From Paragyromitra xinjiangensis (lineage: Eukaryota; Ascomycota; Pezizomycetes; Pezizales; Discinaceae): a stretch of DNA of 64,000 nt. How positions within the stretch are numbered: position 1 is the stretch's first letter; the number at the start of each line of letters is the position of its first letter. The notes below the pieces were generated by a model. That model did not search any database. It worked only from the letters and a program-made list of their open reading frames with translations, and was not told the DNA's origin. The stretch covers positions 1,129,001-1,193,000 of the forward strand of contig JBCAMK010000004.1 of NCBI GenBank assembly GCA_038503065.1, in the 5' to 3' direction. This document shows, piece by piece, positions 47,750 to 60,095 of this stretch. Both the position numbers and the translations under genes were made by a program.

Positions 47750-47965
47750 CTAGTTGCCGGCACACTTTTGATACTCTAGAAAGGCCTTCTCACATCGTTG
47801 CTGATCCTTGGTCTGTCCCATACGCCACAAGGCTGCATATTGAAAATTGCTCGCCATACAAAACTCATGAACAGGCAGCTTAAACGTGCTGAGCCGCTGC
47901 TCTTGGTCTTTGTCTGCGGGTGGCTTATTGGACCGCAGGCCCGAGCGCCCGTGAAGATGGTCCAT
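47750..47965 (-). CDS. small CX9C-motif protein, 71 aa
   Basis: A single frame with ATG at 47965 and TAG at 47750. The last residues are CEKAFLEYQKC, a perfect C-x9-C hairpin as in CHCH/twin-CX9C proteins of the mitochondrial intermembrane space. One earlier Cys (HEFCMASN) lies 20 residues upstream, so a complete twin motif is missing. Family members are imported by Mia40 and act in respiratory-chain assembly or lipid transfer. With only half a motif, the role here is open. The N-terminus is polar with no presequence, which suits that family. An extra 5' exon cannot be excluded. Confidence 0.6.
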   Translation of the reverse strand: MDHLHGRSGLRSNKPPADKDQEQRLSTFKLPVHEFCMASNFQYAALWRMGQTKDQQRCEKAFLEYQKCAGN

Positions 47966-50293
47966 TAGCGCACGTGCCTCATCCCCGCTAGTGGTAGGGA
48001 GACCAGTGGCACATATCCTGATCCCGCCGGGAATTGCGTGCTATTCGGGCTACCTGCATAAGAATCTTGCAGCTTATATCACAGGTGCGTACTTTTTTTC
48101 TTCCAGGTTTTGTTCTTGGAATATTGTTTTTCCTCATCCCTTCGATCCGCATCTGATATGCGGCCGCGGAGGGCCGTCACCGTACGTCCGTGATACCCAC
48201 ACACCCGTACATCTACCTGCCATGATATCTCCGAAAACTTAAACTTTGCGGACCCCTTTGACTTTCGATGAGGACTTCATTGTTCGCATCCGGCTCGGTA
48301 TCCATCATATCGAAGTCCCGAAACATCCTTGTCTTGTTGGCCTTGTCTGTGCAATTTAATCTTTGCAGGTGTCAAAACGTCCCGAAGGAATGGACCCACC
48401 AATCATCAAGAGCCCACATCATTCGTTGATTTGTGATAGAGTAGACCCCCATGCTGCCAATTGCAGTTCCGTGTGCTTGTATAAAGTTATATGATCACAA
48501 TAGCAGCCACATAACGCTCACCGGCGGATAGAGGGCTGGGATGTTCTTTGAGCGGACAATCTAGCTGGAGCTGCTATCAAGGATGGAGCTGCGTATGTAT
48601 ATGATCGACGTTAATTGCAGCCTTAGGGGTTGTGGTTTTCAACGTGTTTGCATCATGCTGGGAGGTCCTTGCGCAATTTTTAGGATACTCCTTGTTGAAG
48701 CGGAGAAAATTAGGCTTTCTTGACTCCGGTCCTAGTACTTTAAATCAAGCAGGTTGACAGGCATTATTCCACCTGGGGAAACGAGAGGACACTTATTCGT
48801 CCGGTGAGACGTTATTGCTGGGCTTTTTTTGTATGAAACGCCCATTAAGCGCTTACAAGAATGTATGCGGTGCTGATTATCCAGTGATAACACCAATAAA
48901 AGCTTTTGTAAGTGCCGGCGGTCTTCCAAATTGAGCTTGCACTAAAAATCACATAGTGATCTAGTGGGATGAGCCTTCAGTTGTTTTAATACGCCTTTTT
49001 TTTTGGCCACGGCTCCTTCCATCATGTCTGTTGCATAGGTCATAGATTGTCACTCGGTGAGTATAGGCCTGATTAGGCTCCCTGAGTAGCTAGAGGAGGT
49101 CCCGGGCACTGAATACTGCCTATTCAAGAAAAGAATGGCTACAATAAAGATGCGAGGAAATATATGTAGCCATTTTCATGACGAGGCTACTGTGATCAAG
49201 TTGAGAAAGCAGCGGTATATGTACGGTTAGCTGTAGTCGAGGATGGAGCTGGGCCTGTAGGGGATAGGTGGCGAAGTTTGAATAAAGTGGCCTGAGAGGG
49301 CAAGATGTCCAATCGCCCGATAGAATCAGTGCATGAGGGGCTGTATAGCCAGGAGTAAATGATAATGGGGAAGCTGATCATGGCCTGTGGCAATGGGAAG
49401 TAGTGTTGCTGTCGACAAGGAGTGAAAGGATCTTGATGAACTGGCGGGGGAGAAGGGAGGTGGGATATAATAGAGATTGGAGAGGAAAGTTATAAGCGGG
49501 GTATGCATGACTAAAATACAGCCTTCCAGTTTTGTCTGCTGTCAGCGTCAATTACATAAGGTTAACTCTGGTCCATCGCCTTAATGGTACGTAAGCTATC
49601 TGTAAAAAGTTGGCTTCTCATCCTGGTACTCAACCGCTTTTTCACGAGATTGTACCCTAAATCATGGTTTCCTCTAATTTTTAATGGCTCTCTGTTAGTA
49701 TAATTACATCTGGCATATCTCATCTAATTGTCGGATTTTTTCGTGTTCTGATCAATCATGTAATGATTGCGGCTGGTCCTACAAACCAGATAAGGTTGAG
49801 GGTAGCTTATAGTGATTGTGGATGTCACTTCCCAATAATTCTGAATCACTTCTTTTTGCCCATTATTCCCCATTGGTCTGTTTTTGTTGGTTCCTACTGC
49901 GGTGTATTAAATATGTGTTAATTGGGTAAGCTTTTATTTGTCCTCTGTAAGGTTTAGAGGGACGTTTGGCAGAAAAGCTGCGTGAGCGGGGATCCTGCAT
50001 GCTGATATAGAGCGAAAGCTTTAAGTGAGCTTCTAACCGCCCTTGGTAATGTTCTGATATTCGATCTCTATTTCTAATCTTAACCACAAGATACCGTCTA
50101 AAAGTTCTAAAGTGCTAGGAAACGATAAACGCCCACCGATAAACCCCCTTCAAGTTCTAAAAAACGCCCATCGCATGCAATGTGTCGAAAATCTAAGTGA
50201 ATCTTAACCTTGATGTAGTGTATACGAACTAACAAACTGCCTAGAGAGCAAATCTTCAGCAACTCTATCAGCTGTCAAACTCGTGTCCTAGGG
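47966..50293. other. intergenic, no supported gene
   Basis: No open frame longer than about 80 codons is credible. The first bases hold the promoter of the CX9C gene. The 48-50 kb part looks like decayed sequence with scattered short frames. Confidence 0.4.
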
Positions 50294-50893
50294 TTAATTT
50301 TTGACCGTCTGTTCCTGGATCGATAGGGCCTTCTGCAAGTCTGCTTTTGTGGCGAACGCGACCCGCAGGATGGTTTCTCTTGATATTTCAGCGCCATTAA
50401 GGTCTATAATGGCGTCTTCGCAGCCTTTCAGACTTCTCATATAGACCAATGCCGCGAAATTGGCTGCGGTGCCAAGAACGATCGGAGGGTCGATACTGGC
50501 GTTGTAGAAATGATGAGTAACTAAAAAACGTGATTGGAGATCCATGTGGTAAGCTTACATATCATGACCATCAAAAAGGTCCAGCAAATCAGTCTTCAAT
50601 GTTGCCCACTTTAAGCCCCCAACACTCAAACAGTGCTTCCAAGTTGCCTTAGCCTCTCCCCAGACTAAAAGTTGGCCACTAGCGTCTACAATAGTTTTAT
50701 CTTGGCTCGTGTAGCCGATTGGCATGTTTTTTCTAAAAGCTTCCATGACAGCAGGGTCTGAGAGCCAATCAGAGGGGTGACTGTCGGTGGAAGAAGAAGG
50801 GGAATAGCTTTTGAGAATATCGCGAATTAGAGGAAACTTGGAAGGGTCGGTATTTGTATGGAAAAATTCTGATGATGAACCACGAGAAGGCAT
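50294..50893 (-). CDS. orphan protein, 178 aa, two exons
   Basis: Exons 50893-50559 and 50495-50294 are joined across a 63-nt intron (GTAAGC donor, GCCAG acceptor) to 537 nt in phase. The first exon is Ser/Asp/Pro rich with a Trp-containing helical region (SDWLSDPAVMEAFRKNMPIG) and a strand-like block (TIVDASGQLLVWGEAKATW). The second has alternating hydrophobic segments (PPIVLGTAANFAALVYMRSL) and a Lys/Gln tail. The hydrophobic run is too short and mixed for a confident membrane helix. No family is recognised. An alternative 48-nt intron with a weaker GTCATG donor would also fit. It sits at the edge of a gene desert and may be lineage specific. Confidence 0.55.
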
Positions 50894-52733
50894 ACTGAGA
50901 TATTTGTTATTGGTAGGCTTGATTCAAGAAAATAAATTGGCAAAAACCACGAGGCGATGGAGATTATAAACTTGCAGATTTTGTATGCTATCAGATAAAA
51001 CAAAGGTATGAATTATTGCTGTTTCTCGCCGATGGCTTCTCGTTTGCGTTTATCACGGAAGCGGGTGGGGGAAATGATTGAAAAACTAACAAAAGTTTGT
51101 ACACTGAGCGATGGAAGTATCATAAGAAATAGCGGGTAGATATTTCCGAAGGGAAGGATGAGCCTATAAACCGTTTTTAAACTACTGTATTCTCCCCAAG
51201 GCTTTACTGATTCACGAACTTAAGAGACTAGGGTTTCCGGAGTCTCAAAGCTGATTTTAACAAGAGAATGAGCCATGCAAGTCACCGTAAAGCAAATCGT
51301 GTATCTACGGGAGCGCATCGTGCGAGATGTCGGAATATCGGTATATGTGGACAAAGCAACATGCTTTGTGGCCCGTAGCAAAGTCTAGACATTAGGTTCG
51401 ATATATGGACTCAAAATCTGTCACAATGGTCGCGAGAAACAGCACTGAATAATATCATTCGAAACAGTGACTGCATATATGTATGTACCGACAGGAGTCT
51501 TATTCTTGAAAAAGATCTGACACAAGAACGTGCCGAAATAGTGGCACCTTACCAGATGTAACTGCGGGATGGTTTGACAGCGGATGGCAGTCTCACTAAC
51601 TGCACGATCCCGAGATCTAAGTAACCACTAAACCACACCATAGGCCAGCATACCTAAGAACAAAGCCACGGGAACAAAGGATAATCAGCTTTGGTAGATG
51701 CTTCTTTAGCTAGTTACTAGCTCAACAAAACGAAACCTTTCTAGCAATTAGAAACGGAGGTAGGTTTCACACAGGAAACACAAATCGTCACTGTACATAC
51801 TAAAGCTCCCCTACTGATAAAAGAGCCTAGAGAAGATAATAGTAGTACGCTAGTTTTATTTCTGCGGGTCAAAGGATAGAGGTTGAGAGCTCTTGTTCAC
51901 AAATCAATCTGTTCGCTCGTGAGCTTGGATTTGTGTCTGAACGGTCAAATCCCGTCGCTAAGCAGGTGCTCCCAGAGAAAAAGTACCTTTGCTTATCTAT
52001 ATATATAGAGCAAAGTTGCAGACTGCCTCCTGGCTTAGAGGCATGGCCCCAAAATACCCCGGGGGTGCAAACTACTCCTCAACCTATTAAGTGAAATATT
52101 AAACCCCACATCACGAAGCAATAAAAAAAAGCCGTTTCTGGAAGGATCCACTAGATCTAACTTTGCTTGCTCTCTGGACGTGCTATCCGCAACTACAGTC
52201 TTGAAATGAGTATAGGATTTGAATTCCCGCTGTTCCTGGAGAGCTGCCATGTTGAACTGGCAAGCGAGATTGATGGAACGCGGTTGTGCTAGTAGTGATG
52301 ATGACGAAATAAAGATCTTGTTATGTTGTGCATCTACGTGGTGGGATAGGGGTAGTTTACATCCACGGGGTACTTTGAGACTACACCTCTAGATCAGGAG
52401 GCAGTTTGCACCTTTGCTCATGTATATAAAATAAGGAAAAGAGTAGATTCTGGGTGTCACCCTGCTGAACTACGTTCATAGTAGCACCCCAATTAAGAAA
52501 ATTATGTAACCGATCCCAAGTAATACATGTATATCACGGGAACAAGGGAGGGGAGCCAAAATATGGCAAGCTTTGCGTAAACTAATATACCTTTATACCT
52601 TTGCTGTCAAATCTACCCTCTTACTCCCCCGTACTAACACTCATGTGGTAACACATGAAGCCTCTAGCAAGCGTTTTAAACCCCCTAGCATTAGCTAAGC
52701 TCCGCCTGCTATCCGTCTTACTTACTACTCAAC
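50894..52733. other. gene-poor sequence
   Basis: No supported protein gene. A tRNA A-box-like word (TGGTTTAGTGGTTA on the minus strand) lies at 51622-51635. A 71-codon minus frame at 52035-52250 is hydrophilic at its start but lacks continuation. Confidence 0.4.
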
Positions 52734-52741
52734 AAAAAAAA
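52734..52741 (-). terminator. oligo-T terminator of 5S rRNA
   Basis: Eight consecutive T on the minus strand begin two bases after the last 5S base, the standard RNA polymerase III stop signal. Confidence 0.75.
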
Positions 52742-52743
52742 TG

Positions 52744-52859
52744 CGTTCAGTACCTGGGATTCCCACATGGTCACCCACTGCAGTACTAGCCAGGCGATAA
52801 GATGCTTGGATATGCCAGAGCGAACGGGATGGCTCATTTTCATCATTCTATGACCGAAC
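52744..52859 (-). rRNA. 5S ribosomal RNA gene (dispersed copy, possibly diverged)
   Basis: The minus strand reads a 5S-like sequence of about 116 nt. Diagnostic parts are CATCCCGTTCGCTCT in the first half and GCCTGGCTAGTACTGCAGTG, GGTGACCATGTGGGAATCCC and AGGTACTG in the second, the latter containing the conserved C-box. The two ends form a complete terminal helix: GTTCGGT pairs with ACTGAAC, with only one G-U pair. An oligo-T stop follows. The internal A-box region (CCAAGCATCTTATC) departs from the usual TTAAGC form, so this may be a variant or decaying copy. Single 5S genes scattered outside the rDNA are known in Pezizomycotina such as Neurospora. The exact ends are set by the helix and may be off by one or two bases. 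Confidence 0.85.
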
Positions 52860-55800
52860 ACATCAACTGCTGGCGAGGAAGTATCATAGCTTGCTTCCTG
52901 GAAGCTGACTAAAACACCCCATTCCCAGCAAACACAAAAAAGCCAGGGCCTTATATTTCATACTTATTAACTATAACTAGGGGTGAGCGCCTACCTAGCT
53001 AGTTTAGATTTGAGCTTTAACTCGTCCTTGTCATACACATATTGCCCTCATAGCCACATAAAAGCCAAACCTGCGGTAATTGTGATGGCGGGCATGATAT
53101 CTTTCACTGGGTAGATCTAGAGAGGTTATACATGTAGTTATCGTCGGATAAAAGATGACCGCAATACTCTACAGAGCCCCCGAGAACCATGTCGTGAGAT
53201 AGTTTTGGACAAATTAATATTTTCAGAAGCCTATTTCCTAGGTTTACCTGGGCCTCAGGTTTAAACCTAGGGGCCGTGGATGTTCTCTGGGGTTGATATT
53301 CTGGGCTATCGTCCTACGGCTGAAAAAACAAACACCTATGCTACAGGCAGAGAGTGACGGTTGACTGATTGCAGCTACGACCCGTGAAGACAACATATAT
53401 ATGCCCGTGTGCAGACTGCGTACTCATATGTAGGCCTCTGCTAACTTTCCTAATACGTTTTCCGATGGGGCGTAAAACATGGTTAGGAAGCCTATTTCCG
53501 ATAACACAAGTAGCCCCAATGTAATAAAATAAATTACATGATATATAAATATAGTCCGAGTGATGATCGATGACGTAAATGATTCCCAAGGCCAATTTTC
53601 CATGTCGGCGAAGCTTATTTTATACCTTCATATACGTATTTCATTAGGCATGTTTAACATACGTGTTTTGATACGTCTTACTTCACTGGGAGTATGTCGG
53701 ACTTGCAGCTGAGACATCAGACTCAGTCTTTCACCTTTCTCATTCGGCCGTTAATCCTATTGCTAGAATTTCGTCTCAACCAAGTCTCAGTGCCAAAGAT
53801 CCCGTAGATACTCCAGGTTGATAATTTTCACCTGACCCCACATCTATCTTAAAAAATACCTTCCATAAACTCTTTACTGTAAGGATTGGAAGATCCGGTA
53901 GCTTTTTTGGCGAAGGAAACCCAAAACCTTCTCACTTGCTTACAGTATTTATTCTTTGTAAAGGCGAACACTAGCCATAAGGATCTGATCCCATAACTTT
54001 TCATCTTCTGGTGCTCAAGAAACCTCCAAAGCTCGCCATTAGATTAAGTCAAGAGGCCAGCTAACGCGAGATCTAGATGATAGGCGCATTCGCGGATTCG
54101 GTGGTGGCATCGACTATCTATCTGACGGGTGGATCGGCACTAAAGCCCCCGAAGCTAGAAAGTAACCTACTAAAGCTGGTTACGCCGATACCACCACTGA
54201 AGAAGTGGTTTTCTCCAATTAACCACGATTAAGCGGCAAGTTTCTTCCAGAGTACAGTGATCTGGACTGATGTTTGTCACCGACTCAACCTGGAACAAAT
54301 CGTGATAATTTTCTTAAGGAGTTCGTTAATCCTCCAGATTTATAGCGTGTTCTGGCCTTCGAAGGGCGCTGACAGCTCGTTCATGCCCTATGTCCATGAA
54401 ATAGGCCCTCAGATGTTTCCTTATTCTCGGCGTTCTTAGTAGCCACAAAGTAAGTTTTTTATCTAGCTGTTCAGTCAACCTATTCAGTAGGTGAATTCAG
54501 TAGGCTGTCGGTGACACTATAGTGAATGTAAGAGCTCTCTTTTGAGTGAGCTATCGAAGTTTCACATTTTAATCCTCAATCACAAATGGAATGATGGTGA
54601 CCGCACGATACGCAATTAATTCATTTCCGCCGTAGTCTGCTCGAGTTTTTTTTCTACTTTAAATGCCCGGGTGCATATCCTTCTTCTTGTAATACATACA
54701 TGATCTGGTTGGGACCTCGGTGGTTATCTAGGGCTTCGGATCGCTTTGATAGTGATAATGATATCACAAACCACTCGATCCAAATGCGCGTCAGATCGGG
54801 GTTTATAGGGTGATCCATTGAGACGTGATAAGCGGCTAATTTGATGATAGCTTCACCCGAGCCGCAGTCCCCCCTGGAAATTAATCAGTCAGTTCATATA
54901 GTTGTAATTTCAACTTCCCTCAGAAAACGTGATAACCTTGGATTCAAATATCTCAGATATCTAGCTAGAGTCTTGAGGAGTATTGTGGAGATATATCGAC
55001 GATAAGTACTATTTAGTTAAGTTGATGTATTTCCTTGTGCAAAGGGGATTCTCAAAGCCATCGTAAAAAATATCTTCAAGTCTTCGGATGGGATTTGAGG
55101 TCCCACCAACATAATTCCTAGTCGCCATGACTGAAAGACAAGCCCTTTTTTCCTTACCCGATGCGTGGTTGATGACAGCCCTGTTTTGCATTGCTTCTAG
55201 GGTTGCTTACCTGGTTTAGATCATAAATGTCTGGAAGCCGGGATCACTCCCTCTCCTATGATTATACAGGTAGAAAAGCAGATCAAAGTCTGGGGGAGCA
55301 AGGGCAGAATAGTTGAGGAATCCGACCATAAGGCAGAGAAAAAAAAAGTATCTGCCGTAACCTCCTGCTGTGGAGAGCCGAGTAAGTCATAAAATGTGTC
55401 TAACTTCTTCTAGGACCGCACGCTAGCCAGATGTACCTAATGATGAAACTATCATCTACTGCATGCTGACCAAATCGGGATAGTGTAGATCATAAAACAT
55501 CACTCGAAGTTTTGTGGGATGTGGGGGTGATCTATGCGTTGCTCGATTGTGTAATAAGGCTTTTCGCCGCGGAGCCCGTGGCTGCGTGTAGAGAAAAAAA
55601 TAGTTTAAATCTTGACCAAATTAATCGATAATAGTTTTGGGGCTGACCAATTCCTAGGCGCCTTCTCTACTTCCTATCATATCAACGATAGCCAAACGGG
55701 TATGTTGCCTCTATCCTCATTAAAGGGATGAGTAATCGTTCGAAGATTATTCCTCGCGTTCTGGAATCTCTATTCATCTGAATGGGCTGCCTCCTGATAT

Positions 55801-58201
55801 CTTCAAACCGGGAATGGAGGCTATTTATTGGGGAGTTGGCTTTCCGTGCCGACGATACGATGCTGTTTCTCCGGGCAATATCATCGCAGAAGCCACAGCG
55901 CTTGTCGTTTGAGTCAAGATCATGCTGAACTTCGAGAAATAAACCCTATCATTGGCGGCGTATGTACGTACCGCAACAGCTGCCAATACCAAACATCTTT
56001 GGTTACAGGCAGTGAGTGGTATGCACAGAGCCTCTGTCGGTAGTTCGGCTTTTCTACCGGCCGTTAAACTTGCACACCTAACCTAAAAGCTCTTTCCTTT
56101 GAAAACGACTCATTTGTACATGGACGTTGCGTTTGCATGCAGCAGGCCCTGAAAAAAGGTACACGCAACCTTGCGGGTTTGTACCAAGGCGAACCATAGG
56201 CAATTGTTCCTTGAAAAGTTAAAACTAGCCAGACGGATCACGCAGTTGCTGAGATCGAGTCCGCAATGGCATGCCTCTTCTCGAACAGACAACCGGTGGC
56301 CGTCCGTAGATAGATACCGGGCTGCAGTGCAACTGGTTATTCTGATTGAGGGCATATGCAGCTTCAAGATCCTTTTTTTTTGTGCTTCAAAGCAGATACC
56401 TTATGCCCGCGGGGTGACGTATAACCTTTTTTTTTCTTCATCCGTTGACTTGTGGTGCTTTCTGGTGTAACACGACCTGCTCTCCGCACTTCACATCCTG
56501 TCTCTCGTGCTGAGAGCCTCAAAAAGAAAGTTGCAGTACGGCGACTATTTTTATGCGCATACATATCGTACATCTCAATGAGAGGGCTTATTTGCGAAGG
56601 ACGAGGATCACAATGTTGGATGCTATTTCGTTTTCACGATATGATCTCCATTTGTGTCTTGTTTTCCCGGGTCTCGACTTCTGTCACTTATCGATAACTG
56701 CGTAGCAGCAACTCACACCAAAATCTCGGGATCCACCGTTCCGTCAAAGCGGAGAGGCATACCCATCATTGGTGAGATGACCGGGGAGGGGGCAGGTAAG
56801 GGTGCTCTACATGAAAAATTGTACATACATAAAGCTCTTTTTTCTCTCCCGTGCTGCTTGATTGTGAGTGAGCCAATGGGGTGCCGACATGTGTGGAATC
56901 TGCAGGTGACAATAGGTTGTGGAAGGGAGAGAGGGAAAAGAAGCAGGTACAACAATGGAGGGGGGAAGCAATGAGGAGTGGTCTTCTCGACGAAAAAAAG
57001 GTTGCTATCCCGGGTATTTTTACAGCTCTCTCTTTTTTTTTTTGTTCGCCTCTGGGGAGTAGCAGCTGTTTCTTTGTATTCACCAGGCGTTGATTTCTTG
57101 GGGGGATGAGATCTGTTGGGATCTTCGCATCCTCGTGATAGGATATCTCGGCTGTTGCTTTTTCCCCCTCCTAGATTGGTCTGCGGCGGGGAAAGGTTCG
57201 TGCGCGCTTCCTCTCTAACGTTTGGGGCCTGGCAGGGTTAGGGGACAGCATGTATTGCTAAGGCTGGATATGGCGAGGCGGGGGAATCAGGATGGGGTTT
57301 AGTCAGATGGCGCTAAACTGGTCTGGTCTGCTAGGGCGGAGGTTTCGAGCGTTGGCAGTGGGCAGCGGCGAAACCGCAGAGTGTGACTTCACTACCCCGG
57401 GCAGCGACACTTGAGCTTTTTTCCCTCTCGTCTGCGAGGAATAACTGCTACTCTTCTCAGCCATCTTGATATTTGCCCTTCTCTGGATCTCGTGTCTCTT
57501 GCCCTCGTCTGCTGTAACTGCTCATAGCAACTGCTCGTCTCTGATCTTCGCTGGGTTCCTCTCCTCACTCTCGGCTCAGTAACATCGTCATCTGCCGTCT
57601 GCCCGTCTGTCCCTCGCTTCCTGCTTGCTTCTGCTGCTGCTGCTGAACGGGTCTCATCGATTGCTTTTCTGCGGTGCCAGCTGGTTATTGTCAGCTTGCC
57701 ATCGACGGCAGAAGAGTTCGGCTAGTTCGTAAAAATTTACTATTGCATCCGGAGGCTGATCTGCTTTCTCTATCTACTGTGCGGAGTCCTGTGGCGCGAT
57801 TTAGGCCGGTGATATCTCTACCTGTGGCCGCGCTTCAATTCTTGACACTCCTCCTCCTCTTTACCCCCCCATAAAACTCAACCCCCTGCATCATACTATT
57901 TATCTGTAGCATCCTCCCTTTTTTCTTTCAAACGGCCCAGTGGATAGTATTGTGAGAGGGCCGGACTGTCCTGGTATTTCAGCTCGACCTTCCCAGCCGC
58001 TTACATTTGTTTATTCTATTATACATCTCCATTTGTAGAGTTGAGCTTATACGAGGTCTGTAATTGTCCTTATTCCCCTCGTACGCGGCTACTATCCCAT
58101 TGGAGGATCTGCAACTGACTTCAATTTCCCCTTTTTGCTCATCAGATTTTTTTCCTTCAAATATCTCGAAATCCATCTGCACCACGAAGAAATAGCCAAA
58201 G
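52860..58201. other. gene desert and leader of the DUF7918-type gene
   Basis: From 52860 to about 57100 only short frames of no clear meaning occur, together with ATCACTCG words at 53557-53564 and 55499-55506. From about 57400 to 58190 the plus strand is rich in CTGCT and TCTCT pyrimidine blocks, consistent with promoter and 5' UTR of the following gene. Confidence 0.45.
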
Positions 58202-60095
58202 ATGCCAACATTCAAGCACGTAACCCTCAACATCCACACGCCGAAGGATCCCCCGGCTTCCACGGAGAATTTCTCGTGGGCCAACACTGCCCACTCCTCA
58301 TTGTCTGAATATGGGGTCCATCGACTACGTAACACTCCCAAAATCACCAGCTACATCCCTTCGTCTACAAACTCTCCCTTCGCCATTTCGATCACTATTC
58401 TAGATACATATGTGCCTAAAAATGAAGGTGACGATCGTGAGAGCTTGGCTGCGTATGTGTATTTTGATGGGCGGGAGAAGGAGGAAACGGCTACTTTGCT
58501 TCGTCGAGGTGTCGAAACTTGGATTAGCAGCAGGTGGGTAGAAGTCAAAGAAGGAGAACTTGCAGAACGAGAGTTTGTTTTCAAAGAAGTTGGATTAGAG
58601 AACTTTCTTAGCGGATTGGATCTCTCCAAGTCTGAGAAGCAGGCCAATGACAAGCTTAACGGTCGAAAAGCTGTCAACAGGAGACATAGTATGCCTGCTA
58701 AGATGATTTCTGAGGATGATGACGACGACACCGAAGCGTCCAAGGAATCGGCGGGGCAAATCAGAGTGGATCTGTTCAGGGTCCGTTGTGAGGGTCCAGT
58801 TCGGAGAGGCGTCTGGGGCGGTATGTTTAAGGACAATAACAATAGACCTGACAATGACGAGTTTGGAGGCGGAGTGGATGTGAGCCACACTGCGGGGTAC
58901 GTTAACTGTCTTACACCTGGTTCAGTGAGAAGTATGGAGTGAGATGGCCGGGTGGGCAAACGGAATTTTATTTCCAGTCGTGAGTAGCAATTCTTATAGA
59001 GAGCTTATTCATTTTTTTCTCTACGAATAGGTTGTCGGAACCAAAGCCACTTGACAGAGAGACTGTTTCCACGCAAAGTGTCAGTCACTTGGATCCTGAG
59101 GGCGTGGTTTATGCTAGTTTTGTGTTTTTTTATCGCGGAGAACGTAAGCACCCCTCCCCACCATCACATTTATGCCTGGGAATTAAAAACAAGACTAACC
59201 AGCACATTGGTTATTATAGGCCAACTAAAAAAGATGGGCTTGATTAAACCCCCTCCACCTCTTCCGACACTCGCACGTGCAGAAACAGTTTCGACCCCTA
59301 GTACCGAAAATAAGTGGAAGAAGCAGGATTTCGCGTCCCTTTCTTCCGCCCTCTCTTCGCTTATCCCTAAGAGCGATGGGTTACTGAACGGGAAAAAGAA
59401 AGGATTTACCGACTTTCGTGAAGGTGACTCTGAATGGCATCATAATGGCAACTCAAATGGGAGGAATGGGAAGTTCATTCCAGGTATTGACGATAGAGAT
59501 GAGAATGGTGAACTTCTGATGGGGGATGATTTGGGCCGAGATGCAAGAGACGCCCTAAGGGAAAGGATGAAGAGCGAGGAAGAAGTGAGGCTTGAGGAGG
59601 AACTTGTCGGGAGAGTGGGAAGGATTAAGGTTTGATCTCAATCTTACCTAACTTTGGCATTGATGCTCATCCTCTAATGTCACGAATTGAAATACTGACT
59701 TGAATCTTCGCATATAGCTCAAGCGTTCCCATTCCACTTCTTCCCTCCAGAACGACGCATCGGGATCAAAATCCAAGGATACAACCCCGCCTCCTGTAAT
59801 GGCTAACGGAAAACCACCAAATATGACAACACCCGGAGGACTCTTAGGCGAGGGTTTAGAGGGTCTCGCCGCCGGCAACACAGAGCCGGAGACGCCACTG
59901 AAGAAACGTCGTGGAAGTGGTGATACGGATGTGAAAAGCCCTGGCCCGGTTGCTAATGCTAGTGCTGCTCGTGGTTTGGGGTTTGGGCAGGCTACTCCCC
60001 CCATCACCGCCATGACAGCAGGCTTCGGCAGCGGGAAGATGGAATTCGGGGGGCTATTGGGGGGCGGAATGGAGATGGAAGAGGAAATTTTGTAG
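58202..60095 (+). CDS. DUF7918-type fungal protein, 543 aa
   Basis: Five exons: 58202-58896, 58944-58979, 59031-59143, 59220-59629 and 59718-60095. Introns are 47, 51, 76 and 88 nt, and the joined frame is 1632 nt. Donors are GTACGT, GTGAGT, GTAAGC and GTTTGA. The third intron has a GACTAACC branch. Exon 2 is a 36-nt micro-exon encoding WPGGQTEFYFQS. Residues 1-275 form a beta-rich domain with SPFAISITILDTYVP, LAAYVYFDG and SFVFFYRG strands, as in the DUF7918 family (name from memory). The C-terminal half is disordered, with DRDENGELL, a charged helix (RERMKSEEEVRLEEELVGR), a basic nuclear-localisation-like cluster (PLKKRRGS) and a Gly/Met tail. A nuclear location is plausible, and function is unknown. 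The start has the context AAAGATGCC. Confidence 0.85.

Noticed and set aside
52035..52250. 71-codon minus-strand ORF with a plausible start
   Set aside because: It is protein-like for about 35 codons only, then turns to random composition, and no donor continues it in a sensible frame.
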